A stretch of DNA of 34,159 nt from the NCBI GenBank assembly GCA_946411385.1, contig CAMKDV010000021.1:1-34159 (forward strand), read 5' to 3'. Position 1 is the stretch's first letter; each line of letters starts with the position of its first letter. Of this stretch, positions 23,576 through 30,656 are shown piece after piece. Source of the stretch: an uncultured Bacteroidales bacterium (GTDB taxonomy: Bacteria > Bacteroidota > Bacteroidia > Bacteroidales > Paludibacteraceae). The position numbers and the translations under genes are program-made. The notes beneath the pieces are model-generated. The model was not told the origin of the DNA, searched no databases, and was given only the letters and a program-made list of their open reading frames with translations.

Positions 23576-23983
23576 TCAGATGGTTGTCTCAATAAACGCC
23601 CGGAGGTCAGCAAGGTCTTGCTGGTTCGGATGACCGGAATGGAGAGGTCCCATCGAACCTTTGCAGGTGAACGAACGCTCGTCGCACCGGATACCTTTCG
23701 CTTCCAGCATCTTACGCATCTGCGGTACCGGTGAGTCGATGATAGCACACGAACCGAAGCACACTACATTCTTCACCTGTTCCGGCTTGAGTGCATTGAT
23801 GAACTGACCAATGGCTCCGTTGACTTTACCAAGGAAGACACCGGCTCCGAGATAGAGTGTATCCACCGGTTCGGACAACGGCACAGCTACCGTCTCCGGT
23901 TGGGTCTTGACCACTTCGCCGACTACTTTTGCCATCTGTTCGGAATGACCGAACTTACTAAAATAACGAACTGCGTATTTCAT
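23576..23983 (-). CDS. Flavodoxin-like protein
   Basis: This 135-aa protein has a flavodoxin-like layout. RYFSKFGHSEQMAK (about 6-19) fits the FMN phosphate loop T/SxTGxT in a divergent form, LYLGAGVFLGKV (about 43-54) is the second flavin loop, and CFGSCA begins the third strand. It is about 10-20 residues shorter than typical flavodoxins. It starts 4 nt after the radical SAM gene, so it may be that enzyme's electron donor; flavodoxin reduction of radical SAM clusters is well known in other systems. Confidence 0.8.
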   Translation of the reverse strand: MKYAVRYFSKFGHSEQMAKVVGEVVKTQPETVAVPLSEPVDTLYLGAGVFLGKVNGAIGQFINALKPEQVKNVVCFGSCAIIDSPVPQMRKMLEAKGIRCDERSFTCKGSMGPLHSGHPNQQDLADLRAFIETTI

Positions 23984-23987
23984 ACAT

Positions 23988-25076
23988 TTATTGCTTTAAC
24001 ATTTGTTCTACTTCTTCGCGGTGCTCCCATAATGCGCAACCGCCGGAATGTTCGCCGCCTACCAGATGCACCTCACGCAGACGCTGGAAAAGAGGCGACT
24101 GCAAGGCTCCTTTGACACCCAGTGAGAGCACGTTGCTGTCGCTATAGGGCGAGAACGGGCATGGTTCGGCACTACCGTCAGGACCGATATGGAAGAATCC
24201 GCGTCCTGCAGCCAAGCAACCGCCCATGTGCTTCTCGTCACCGGGGAAAGAGATGATGATCACGTCGTGATAGCGTTCACGCTGATGCGCTTGCACGGCT
24301 TCCATCTGTTCCAAATCGGCATCGCCGAAAGCCAGATCTTCTGTTCCCGGTTCGGTAGGCACATACTCGACGTAGATAATGAGTTTGCAACCGAGTTCGC
24401 GCAGGTGATCCACATACTCGTCGGATGTGACCAGTGCGAAATTTTCCGTTGTGACGGTTATGCTGACACCAAAGAACAGTTTTTCCGCGTGCAGGCTCTC
24501 AACGGACATCATCGCGCGACGGTAGATACCTGCTCCACGCCGTGTGTCCGTGCCATGTTCCGCACCTTCGATACTGATGACGGGAATGAGATTGAGATGC
24601 TCTTTGAGGAAAGCGATATATGCCGGACCGATGAGCGTACCATTGGTGAAGATCGGGAAAATCATGTCCTCCACTTCCGCTACTTTCTCCAAGATATCTT
24701 TCCGCATCATCGGTTCACCTCCTGCCAAAAGGGCGAAGTTGATACCCAGCGATGCGGCTTCGGAGAAGATGTCGCGCCATTGTTCCGGCGTGAGTGTCGG
24801 ACGCTGGCTTTTACCGGGGTCATCGGCTATACCGTTTGCACGGGCATAGCAGCCTTTGCAGGAAAGGTTGCATTCGGTGGAGATACTGCAAATGAGGAAT
24901 GGCGGGACATCAATACCTGTTTCCTTCGCCACGCTCTTACGCCGGCTTTCCGATTTGAGGAAAATCTGCTGCAAGCGGAAGACCGTTTTGGCCTCACGCG
25001 GATTGCCTAATACATTACGATAGGCTTTCTCCATGATACGGCGGATGGCTCCGCTCATATATCCTTGTAAATCCAT
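23988..25076 (-). CDS. Radical SAM enzyme with C-terminal cysteine cluster
   Basis: This protein of about 362 aa carries the radical SAM motif CNLSCKGCYA (CxxxCxxC, about residues 71-79), followed by AGGEPMMR (the GGE SAM-binding motif). The C-terminal part has three further Cys in GGCLAAG, AEPCPFSPY and GGCALW, like a shortened SPASM/Twitch domain binding an auxiliary iron-sulfur cluster. It would make a 5'-deoxyadenosyl radical; the substrate is unknown. No short peptide precursor is evident next to it. Start MDLQGYMSG at 25076 is chosen because an upstream ATG would overlap the preceding gene. Neighbours are a flavodoxin-like protein and rubredoxins. Confidence 0.87.
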   Translation of the reverse strand: MDLQGYMSGAIRRIMEKAYRNVLGNPREAKTVFRLQQIFLKSESRRKSVAKETGIDVPPFLICSISTECNLSCKGCYARANGIADDPGKSQRPTLTPEQWRDIFSEAASLGINFALLAGGEPMMRKDILEKVAEVEDMIFPIFTNGTLIGPAYIAFLKEHLNLIPVISIEGAEHGTDTRRGAGIYRRAMMSVESLHAEKLFFGVSITVTTENFALVTSDEYVDHLRELGCKLIIYVEYVPTEPGTEDLAFGDADLEQMEAVQAHQRERYHDVIIISFPGDEKHMGGCLAAGRGFFHIGPDGSAEPCPFSPYSDSNVLSLGVKGALQSPLFQRLREVHLVGGEHSGGCALWEHREEVEQMLKQ

Positions 25077-25081
25077 AATGA

Positions 25082-26023
25082 TTATGCCGGATTGAAACGG
25101 GACTTGGGTTGTTTGCAACGCGGGCAACGCCAATCGTCAGGCAGGTCTTCAAAAGCAACGCCGTCATTCTCGGCTGGGTCATATACAAACCCGCAGATGG
25201 AGCAGACATACTTGCCGCTTCCCTTTTGCTCGGAGAAGTCCACCTCGGCAAAGACTGTCGGGACGGGGTTGTCCAAGTCCATGACACGCTTGGCTTCGAG
25301 GTTCTCTGGTCCTTGCGGGCTATGGGTAGAGAGATACACGGTGGGGTGCTTGCGGATGAACTCACGGATGCGGTTCTGAGTGACGCGGGCGGCTGCCAGG
25401 TCATCGTACACGACAGAGAGTTTGTCGGCATACAGCGCTTCGTCGCAATACGTTATATCGCCGTGAATCATATAGAACAGGTCGCCGTCTTCCACAATGA
25501 TAATACTGTTGCCGCGTGTGTGTCCTTCGGCCTTGACAAACCATATACCGTCCTGTATCTTCTGCGCCTCTGGGAAGTTATAATACGCGCCGTCGGAATA
25601 AGTCACCGGCACGAGATTGTCAATCCCTTCCAGTTCGGCAGCTCCCAGCTCATGCGCATTGACGAATATCTGCGCGTTAGGGAAGGATTTCAACTCGCCG
25701 GAGTGGTCTGCATGACGGTGGGTGAGCAGGATCTTGGTCACTTGTTCGGGCTGGTAACCCAACGCTTTGAGGTTGTCGATATAGTCGCCGCAGGCATAGC
25801 CCGTGAAACCTAACGACTCTTCGGTGGGCACTTCCTCGGGGAAACCTTTTGGAAAACCGGTATCCACGAGGATGACGTCCTTGCCGGTGTCAATCAGGTA
25901 GTTCTGGAGACTGCCGCGATAGCGGATGTTATGGTCGAACTTGTCTTGTCCCTCTTCCCCTCCGAAGGCGAACGGCTGGGTGTAGAATCCGTCTTTGCGG
26001 AATTGAATAGCTTTGATTTGCAT
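25082..26023 (-). CDS. Metallo-beta-lactamase-fold hydrolase fused to rubredoxin
   Basis: Residues 1-260 are a metallo-beta-lactamase fold with [11 protein letters not shown] (complete HxHxDH), [10 protein letters not shown] (third His) and HGDITY (bridging Asp). This is the zinc lactonase-like pattern, not the HxExD pattern of flavodiiron oxygen reductases. Residues 270-313 are a rubredoxin with two Cys pairs, [12 protein letters not shown] and [10 protein letters not shown]. Rubredoxin tails are well known on flavodiiron enzymes but unexpected on a lactonase-like core. It starts 15 nt after a stand-alone rubredoxin and ends 5 nt before the radical SAM gene. It is probably cytoplasmic. The redox domain suggests electron transfer, but the reaction is unknown. 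Confidence 0.87.
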   Translation of the reverse strand: MQIKAIQFRKDGFYTQPFAFGGEEGQDKFDHNIRYRGSLQNYLIDTGKDVILVDTGFPKGFPEEVPTEESLGFTGYACGDYIDNLKALGYQPEQVTKILLTHRHADHSGELKSFPNAQIFVNAHELGAAELEGIDNLVPVTYSDGAYYNFPEAQKIQDGIWFVKAEGHTRGNSIIIVEDGDLFYMIHGDITYCDEALYADKLSVVYDDLAAARVTQNRIREFIRKHPTVYLSTHSPQGPENLEAKRVMDLDNPVPTVFAEVDFSEQKGSGKYVCSICGFVYDPAENDGVAFEDLPDDWRCPRCKQPKSRFNPA

Positions 26024-26038
26024 AATGCTGTTCGTTTC

Positions 26039-26200
26039 TTATTCCTCTATTTTTACAAATTTCTCTTTCTTGCGTTTGCATCGCGGACAACGCCATGTAT
26101 CCGGCAACTGCTCAAACGGTGTACCGGCAGGGATATTCTGTTTCGGGTCTCCTTTCTCCGGATCATACTTGTACTTACACGGACAGATGTATTTATCCAT
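26039..26200 (-). CDS. Rubredoxin with shortened first Cys pair
   Basis: This 53-aa protein has the rubredoxin fold: [18 protein letters not shown], then [19 protein letters not shown]. The second Cys pair is the normal CxxC. The first is CPC (CxC), one residue shorter than the usual CxxC; the DNA reads TGT CCG TGT, so this is not a misreading. Whether it still binds one iron is open. Start ATG 26200 is chosen because it gives the usual rubredoxin N-terminus; upstream in-frame codons cross a hairpin. It lies 15 nt before the rubredoxin-fused hydrolase. Confidence 0.88.
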   Translation of the reverse strand: MDKYICPCKYKYDPEKGDPKQNIPAGTPFEQLPDTWRCPRCKRKKEKFVKIEE

Positions 26201-26230
26201 AATAGTTGATTTTTTATGTTTAAACAAAAT

Positions 26231-26254
26231 GGGGAAGAGCCGAGACCCTTCCCC
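26231..26254 (-). terminator. Hairpin between the 57-aa gene and rubredoxin
   Basis: GGGGAAG pairs with CTTCCCC across a 10-nt loop, followed on the minus strand by ATTTTGTTT. It may be a weak terminator or attenuator lowering expression of the downstream rubredoxin genes. The T-run is broken. Confidence 0.45.
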
Positions 26255-26295
26255 GACAAAGAAATTCATTTGCCTGCGATGGTGGCGCAGGGTTC

Positions 26296-26469
26296 TTAGT
26301 TAGCCGGAGCCCATTTGCAACGAACCGGAGAAATGATTGCACCTTCTTTCTTGAGTTCTGCAAACGCTTTGTCCACCTCTTTGCGGTCTGCTCCGAGAGC
26401 GGCGGTTACTTCGCCTGCCGAAACCGGCTTTCCTGCTGCACGCATGGCAGCTAAAACTTGCTCTTTCAT
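26296..26469 (-). CDS. 57-aa winged-helix-like protein
   Basis: The 57-codon frame reads [57 protein letters not shown]. Helix-turn-helix spacing ([26 protein letters not shown]) followed by a short basic wing with SPVRCKW looks like a minimal winged-helix DNA-binding domain. The single Cys near the C-terminus could sense redox or bind metal, but this is a guess. It lies between an FMN-binding protein gene and rubredoxin. Small proteins of this kind occur beside ferritin or rubredoxin genes in other anaerobes as far as I recall. Its size and reading direction fit the operon. Confidence 0.75.
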   Translation of the reverse strand: MKEQVLAAMRAAGKPVSAGEVTAALGADRKEVDKAFAELKKEGAIISPVRCKWAPAN

Positions 26470-26474
26470 AATAA

Positions 26475-26515
26475 TTTGATGTTGTTTGGCGGCAGAGCCG
26501 CTGTTTGATGTTGTT
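26475..26515. repeat. TTTGATGTTGTT direct repeat flanking a small hairpin
   Basis: TTTGATGTTGTT at 26475-26486 and again at 26504-26515 brackets a GCGGC/GCCGC hairpin (26489-26501). It lies in the leader of the 57-aa gene and may be a processing or regulatory site. Confidence 0.55.
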
Positions 26516-26517
26516 AA

Positions 26518-26916
26518 TTAGAACTTCAGTTCTTCTACCAGTTCCATGAGTTTGTAGAAACGGGCTGTAGCGTCCTTAACCTCCCACATGACTGCGTTCT
26601 CGCCGTGGTCGCCGAGAGCGGCTTTGAGGGAGGGCATGTGCGCCAGCATGGCTTCTTTCACCTCGGGACGGGGATCCTCCACGAGTTTGCACTCCACACG
26701 GAGTGTCTGACCCTTGAAGGCGCAGAACTCCGCCTTGCAGTTGTTTTTCAGCTGGTCTGTAGCAGCCGTGCGGGCAAAAGACATGAGGTACAGTTTGTCC
26801 TCAAAGAGTAACTGTGCGCCATAGACGCGTACACGTGGCTGGTCACCCTCAACGGTAGCCAGATAGAACGACTTGGCATTCTCCAAGAAGTCAAATACTT
26901 TCTTTGCTGCTTCCAT
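26518..26916 (-). CDS. Pyridoxamine 5'-phosphate oxidase-like flavin-binding protein
   Basis: This 132-aa protein has the split-barrel fold of the PNPOx-like family: FLENAKSFYLATVEGDQPRV at the start, YLMSFARTAATDQLKNN in the middle, and FYKLMELVEELKF at the end. The family binds FMN, F420 or heme. Anaerobes often carry such proteins with redox clusters; the substrate is unknown. Start MEAAKKVF at 26916 is chosen because it gives the usual family N-terminus. The ATG lies 2 nt after the stop of the ferritin-like gene, indicating translational coupling. Confidence 0.83.
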   Translation of the reverse strand: MEAAKKVFDFLENAKSFYLATVEGDQPRVRVYGAQLLFEDKLYLMSFARTAATDQLKNNCKAEFCAFKGQTLRVECKLVEDPRPEVKEAMLAHMPSLKAALGDHGENAVMWEVKDATARFYKLMELVEELKF

Positions 26917-26918
26917 AA

Positions 26919-27380
26919 TTACATCATTTCGATGAGGAAGTTCTCGTAACCCAGTTTGTCGATGTAGTTGAGGTACTGCTTCTCCCATGCCATATGCTCT
27001 ACCTCGCCGTCAATCCATTTCTGGATGAGTTTCTGGGTGGGATAGTCATCGGAGAAAGCAGCAGCCAGTTCGCTGAGTTCTTTGATTGCGTCTGCGTTGT
27101 AGTCGGTCTCAATCTGCTGTTTCGGGTCGTCATAGAAGGGGAACTCGATGGTCTTCATAGCCTCTTGCAGGTCAGCCGGCTTGCAGCCGAGCTCTACCAA
27201 GCGGTTGAGAACCTCTTCTGCCTCGTCCCACTCTTCCTCTGCTTCCTCTTTCCATTTGTCAGCCAGCTTGTTCCAGCCGTTCAGACGGTCGTACGCCGAG
27301 AAAGCGAAATGTTGTTTACTGTTTCCAAACCATACTGCGCCCAGATATGCCAGGCCCTTCAGTGCTTCTTCTTTTGTCAT
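26919..27380 (-). CDS. Ferritin-like (diiron-type) protein
   Basis: This 153-aa all-helical protein has an N-terminal helix (HFAFSAYDRLNGW), an acidic helix KEEAEEEWDEAEEVLNRLVE, and a C-terminal helix with DGEVEHMAWEKQYL, where ExxH is a diiron ligand motif. The spacing suggests a four-helix ferritin/bacterioferritin-like bundle, but the first ExxH is not evident, so it may be an iron-storage relative with an altered site. It lies 17 nt after the OhrR-type regulator gene. Iron sequestration during peroxide stress is the likely role, inferred from neighbours. Confidence 0.72.
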   Translation of the reverse strand: MTKEEALKGLAYLGAVWFGNSKQHFAFSAYDRLNGWNKLADKWKEEAEEEWDEAEEVLNRLVELGCKPADLQEAMKTIEFPFYDDPKQQIETDYNADAIKELSELAAAFSDDYPTQKLIQKWIDGEVEHMAWEKQYLNYIDKLGYENFLIEMM

Positions 27381-27397
27381 AATTGTAAAAATTTAAG

Positions 27398-27844
27398 TTA
27401 TTTTTGTATTTTAGATAGTCCTTCTATCAGTTTATCGAGTGTGGGAATCATCGCAACGATCTCATCTACGGATCCTATTTTGTCCGTAATCTTATCGCTC
27501 AGGCAGTCCGGTATGTTCACCATCTGCTCTTGCAGTTCCATTCCTTTTGGAGTGAGCGAAACGATGCGCTGGCGTGTATCTTCGGTACCGCGTGTGCGGA
27601 CAATCAGTCCGGCCTTCTCCATCCGCTGAAGCAGCGGTGTGATGGTATTGGTGTCGAGCATCAGACGCTTGCCGATTTCGCACACCGGCTGTTGGTCGTT
27701 TTCCCACAGCACGAGCAGTACCAGGTATTGCGGATAGGTGATCCCTAAGGGCGCAAAATAGGGCTGATAGACATTCGTAACGAGCCTGGCTGCCGTGTAG
27801 AGACGGAAGCAAAGCTGGTTATCTAATTTTAATTGCTCGTACAT
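27398..27844 (-). CDS. ohrR: OhrR-type MarR family peroxide-sensing regulator
   Basis: This regulator of about 148 aa begins MYEQLKLDNQLCFRLYTAAR and continues ITYPQYLVLLVLWE, the pattern of OhrR, where the Cys in QLCF is the peroxide-sensing residue. The winged helix is seen in LDTNTITPLLQRMEKAGLIV and RGTEDTRQRIVSLTPKG. In Bacillus and Xanthomonas OhrR represses peroxide-resistance genes until oxidised. Here it lies directly after the glutathione peroxidase gene, which makes that gene and the cluster its likely targets. Starts at 27880 or 27916 are possible but overlap the peroxidase gene; 27844 gives a normal N-terminus. Confidence 0.85.
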   Translation of the reverse strand: MYEQLKLDNQLCFRLYTAARLVTNVYQPYFAPLGITYPQYLVLLVLWENDQQPVCEIGKRLMLDTNTITPLLQRMEKAGLIVRTRGTEDTRQRIVSLTPKGMELQEQMVNIPDCLSDKITDKIGSVDEIVAMIPTLDKLIEGLSKIQK

Positions 27845-27860
27845 ATAATCTAATAAGGAA

Positions 27861-28400
27861 TTATAAGTATTTGAGTACATCTTTCTCGATATCCTCGGGT
27901 TTGGTGGTCGGCGCATAGCGTCCCACTACGTTACCCTCGCGATCGACAAGGAACTTGGTGAAGTTCCAACGGATGTCATTCTCTTTCTTAAAGGTCTTGC
28001 TGATGCCTTTGAGCATCGTAGCGGTAGCTTTGGCTTTCAGGCCTTCGTATTTCTCCTCCGGACCATTCTCCTTGAGGTATGTGAAGAGCGGACTCTCGTT
28101 CTCTCCGTTGACCTCGATTTTCGAGAACTGCGGGAAAGATACTTTGTATTTGAGTTGGCAGAAAGAAACGATCTCTTCGTCCGTGCCCGGAGCCTGCTGA
28201 CCGAATTGGTTGCAAGGGAAGTCCAAGATAACCAAGCCCTTGTCCTGGTATTTCTTATAGAGGTTTTCGAGCGCCTCGTACTGCGGAGTGAAACCACAAC
28301 CCGTCGCGGTATTAACAACTAAAAGGACTTTGCCTTTGTACTCGTCCAATTTGACTTCGTTCTTCTTGGTATCCAGCACCGTAAAATCATAGATATTCAT
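27861..28400 (-). CDS. Glutathione peroxidase (Cys type)
   Basis: This 179-aa protein shows the glutathione peroxidase signatures: NTATGCGFTPQY with the peroxidatic Cys, LDFPCNQFGQQAPG with the Gln and a second Cys, and WNFTKFLVDREG with the catalytic Trp and Asn. It uses Cys rather than selenocysteine, so thioredoxin is a likelier reductant than glutathione, as in related bacterial enzymes. Start MNIYDFTV at 28400 gives the usual N-terminus. An in-frame ATG at 28433 would add a short hydrophobic leader (MKNLLIILFII), so export is a minor alternative. It is first in the redox cluster, behind the promoter at 28469-28500. Confidence 0.92.
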   Translation of the reverse strand: MNIYDFTVLDTKKNEVKLDEYKGKVLLVVNTATGCGFTPQYEALENLYKKYQDKGLVILDFPCNQFGQQAPGTDEEIVSFCQLKYKVSFPQFSKIEVNGENESPLFTYLKENGPEEKYEGLKAKATATMLKGISKTFKKENDIRWNFTKFLVDREGNVVGRYAPTTKPEDIEKDVLKYL

Positions 28401-28468
28401 AATAATAAATAATATAATTAATAAATTTTTCATAATTCTCTCAAACGTTGTTTATGTCGTTCACGATG

Positions 28469-28500
28469 CAAAATTACAAAAAATAATTTAATATCGCAAA
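28469..28500 (-). promoter_or_regulatory. Promoter of the redox cluster
   Basis: On the minus strand TTTG (28497-28500), 20 nt, then TAATTTTG (28469-28476) matches the Bacteroidetes consensus exactly. It lies 68 nt before ATG 28400. The near-palindromic ATCGTTTGCGAT (28491-28502) overlapping the -33 box is a candidate OhrR operator. Confidence 0.82.
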
Positions 28501-28522
28501 CGATATATCTATTTTGTGCAAA

Positions 28523-28556
28523 AAAGAATGCACTTTTTGACGAAAATGCATTCTTT
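28523..28556 (-). terminator. Terminator of the nitroreductase gene
   Basis: AAAGAATGCA pairs with TGCATTCTTT across a 14-nt loop, and on the minus strand the stem runs into six T. It separates the nitroreductase gene from the redox-cluster promoter. Confidence 0.75.
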
Positions 28557-28600
28557 AGTAAGCAAATTAGCGCTAATGGTTGGTACTTGCCCATCACCTA

Positions 28601-29194
28601 TTACCATGCGTTATAGTGAATATTCTCCGGGACGAACTTGTCTTTTATCTCGGGTTGTTCAGCCGGGACGCCTACTGGTACGATGCAGAGCGGGATGATA
28701 TGTTCGGGCAGTCCGAGCATGTCTTGCACCATCTTGGCGCGGTTCATGTCGGGGTGCAAGCCCGTCCATACTGCGCCTAATCCCATCGCGTGAGCTGCCA
28801 GGAGCAGGTTCTCGGTTGCAGCCGAGACGTCGTTGATCCAGAAAGCACCCATCTCACCGGGAATAGCTTTGCTCAGATCGCCGCAAGGGATAATGGCTAC
28901 CGCGGGATGGTTGCTGCAGCGGGAGAAAGGCAGTGCCTCGCCCAGCGCCGCAATCTTGGTTTCGTCCGTCACGACGATAAACGCCCAGGGCTGTTTGTTG
29001 ATAGCCGAGGGAGCCGCCATAGCGGCACGCAGCAGCGTGTCCAACTGTGCTTCGCTGATCTTCTCACCGGTAAAATTACGCACCGATACGCGCGTCATGA
29101 TGTTGTGAATAGTTTCGTTTTCCATAACTTTGGGTTGGTTACTGCATGCAGCAATACCTATTGCCGCCAATGCGATGATGATTAGTTTTTTCAT
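28601..29194 (-). CDS. Exported nitroreductase family lipoprotein
   Basis: This 197-aa protein has a lipobox signal (IGIAAC, Cys about 17) followed by a nitroreductase fold. SVRNFTGEKISE is the FMN-binding Arg region, APSAINKQPWAFIVV the dimer/flavin loop, and GLGAVWTG the third flavin-contact segment. Members reduce nitro compounds, quinones or flavins with NAD(P)H. A lipoprotein version would act outside the cytoplasm, where NAD(P)H is absent, so electrons must come from elsewhere. The gene ends at a clear terminator and has no recognisable promoter of its own. Confidence 0.85.
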   Translation of the reverse strand: MKKLIIIALAAIGIAACSNQPKVMENETIHNIMTRVSVRNFTGEKISEAQLDTLLRAAMAAPSAINKQPWAFIVVTDETKIAALGEALPFSRCSNHPAVAIIPCGDLSKAIPGEMGAFWINDVSAATENLLLAAHAMGLGAVWTGLHPDMNRAKMVQDMLGLPEHIIPLCIVPVGVPAEQPEIKDKFVPENIHYNAW

Positions 29195-29203
29195 ATCTGT
29201 CTG

Positions 29204-29335
29204 TTATATAGTATGGTAATGACACCAGTTGTGAATGCCGGGCACGCGGGCATACTGGATGTCGCGGATGGCTTTGTAGAGCCGCGCGCAGACGGCACCG
29301 GCTTGTTCGCCATAGGCATTTTCTCCGCTACGCGT
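29204..29335 (-). pseudogene. C-terminal gene remnant of unknown family
   Basis: From a stop at the 5' side (TAG) the minus strand reads TRSGENAYGEQAGAVCARLY, then KAIRDIQYARVPGIHNWCHY, then HTI and stop. It looks like a real protein C-terminus with no start codon or N-terminal part. An upstream segment in another frame (GWGSDYRR) may be the preceding part after a frameshift. I do not recognise the family. It fills most of the gap between YbjQ and nitroreductase. Confidence 0.45.
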
Positions 29336-29359
29336 CTATAATCGCTTCCCCAACCTTCG

Positions 29360-29680
29360 TTAGTCAATCACAACGGCTGTGCCGCTAATGGAGATCATGA
29401 TCATGCCATTGGCTTGTCCCATCGTCTCGTAGCCAAAGCTAACTCCCACGATGGCATTGGCGCCTAATTTCTCGGCGCGCTCGCGCATTTCTTTCTGCGC
29501 AGTCTCGCGTCCTTCGAGCATAGCCTTTTCGTAACTGTCGGTACGGCCTCCGAAGAAATCACGAAGCGACGCACCAAAATCCTTCAGGAAGTTCATTCCG
29601 AAGATAACCTCTCCGGATACAAGTCCTTTGTACTCCTTAATTGTGTGACCCTCAATGGTCGGTGTAGTGGTAATTATCAT
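29360..29680 (-). CDS. YbjQ/UPF0145 family protein
   Basis: This 106-aa protein matches the YbjQ family: MIITTTPTIEGHTIKEYKGL, VSGEVIFGMNFLKDFGASLR, then REMRERAEKLGANAIVGVSF-type helix-strand. The family forms pentamers and was once called heavy-metal-binding; its role is unsettled. It follows the NUDIX gene by 4 nt, so the two are co-transcribed. Confidence 0.92.
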   Translation of the reverse strand: MIITTTPTIEGHTIKEYKGLVSGEVIFGMNFLKDFGASLRDFFGGRTDSYEKAMLEGRETAQKEMRERAEKLGANAIVGVSFGYETMGQANGMIMISISGTAVVID

Positions 29681-29684
29681 ATTG

Positions 29685-30146
29685 TTAATCTTTAACTTTC
29701 AATACTCGTTTAGCGTCCTTTAAAATAGTCTTATGGTCGAAAGCCAACTTAGGTAGCGCATTGAGCGGCCACCATTGTGCAGCAGCGGCATCGTCCGAAG
29801 CAGTAGCTTCAGGCATGGTGGTCATAGCGGTATAAGCAGCCGTGATAACGCGTCCGCGCGGATCACGCTCCACGTTGGAATAAATACCCACTAACTGCAT
29901 TCCTGTCAGCACAATGCCGGTTTCTTCCTCCAGTTCGCGCTCGGCACAACGAGCAACCGTCTCATCCATATTGAGGAAACCACCGGGGAAAGCCCAATAG
30001 CCCTTATACGGTTCGTTGCCGCGCTGGATAAGCAGCACGTATGTCTGCCGGTCACGTTGAGCAAAGAGCACGGCATCTGCCGTCACTGATGCCCGCGGAT
30101 AGCGGTATGCGAACAAACCGTCCGATGTCTTTGTATAATCTATCAT
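29685..30146 (-). CDS. NUDIX hydrolase
   Basis: This 153-aa protein has a complete NUDIX box, GGFLNMDETVARCAERELEE then ETGI, matching Gx5Ex7REUxEExGU. The strands AVLFAQRDRQTYVLLIQRG and PYKGYWAFPGGF precede it. Similar bacterial proteins cleave ADP-ribose or NAD-related compounds; the substrate here is unknown. It is second in a three-gene run with the A1S_2505-like protein and YbjQ. Confidence 0.92.
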   Translation of the reverse strand: MIDYTKTSDGLFAYRYPRASVTADAVLFAQRDRQTYVLLIQRGNEPYKGYWAFPGGFLNMDETVARCAERELEEETGIVLTGMQLVGIYSNVERDPRGRVITAAYTAMTTMPEATASDDAAAAQWWPLNALPKLAFDHKTILKDAKRVLKVKD

Positions 30147-30167
30147 AATTCAGCCTCAAAAAGAAAA

Positions 30168-30554
30168 TTACCCTATTATTTCTCTCCATCCTTCGGGAAG
30201 TGCTACATTCTCCATTGCCACCGCAGCTTTGAATAGCGGGGCTATCTGCTCGTCAGTAAAACCGGCTATACCACAACCGATGCGCGTCACGAAGAATAGC
30301 AACTCAGGATGTTGCCCGGCATAAAGGATGAAATCATCTACATACGGACGGATAGTGTCCACGCCGCCTTGCATGGTCGGAATAGCATAACATTGACCTG
30401 TCATGCCGACTCCCACGCCCCATTCGGCTCCAAAGGATTCGTACGCTATGCGCGCCGCTCCTCCGCCATGAGCGCCTGCAAGGTTACTGCCAAAGACAAA
30501 GATTTCGTTCGGATTCAAGGAGGTAATAAACTTCGGTGTTACTCGTAGTGTCAT
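30168..30554 (-). CDS. A1S_2505-like protein
   Basis: This 128-aa protein has the signature EIFVFGSNLAGAHGGGAARI then WGVGVGMTGQCYAIPTMQGG, and TRIGCGIAGFTDEQIAPLF near the end. I recall this as the A1S_2505 family, found in phages and many bacteria, function unknown. The glycine-rich loops resemble nucleotide- or ADP-ribose-binding macro-type folds, which would suit the adjacent NUDIX hydrolase, but that is inference. It precedes the NUDIX gene by 21 nt. Confidence 0.75.
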   Translation of the reverse strand: MTLRVTPKFITSLNPNEIFVFGSNLAGAHGGGAARIAYESFGAEWGVGVGMTGQCYAIPTMQGGVDTIRPYVDDFILYAGQHPELLFFVTRIGCGIAGFTDEQIAPLFKAAVAMENVALPEGWREIIG

Positions 30555-30656
30555 AGTATTTCAGTTAATTAGTTATATATCACTCATAAGCCATGTGCCT
30601 AAGAATCGTCTCTTGATCGGACGATCCGAATCAACGGACGAAACCGACAATCGTTT

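Noticed and set aside
25082..26023. Flavodiiron (oxygen or NO) reductase
   Set aside because: The metal motif is HRHADH instead of HxExD, there is no flavodoxin domain, and the layout matches a lactonase-like zinc hydrolase.
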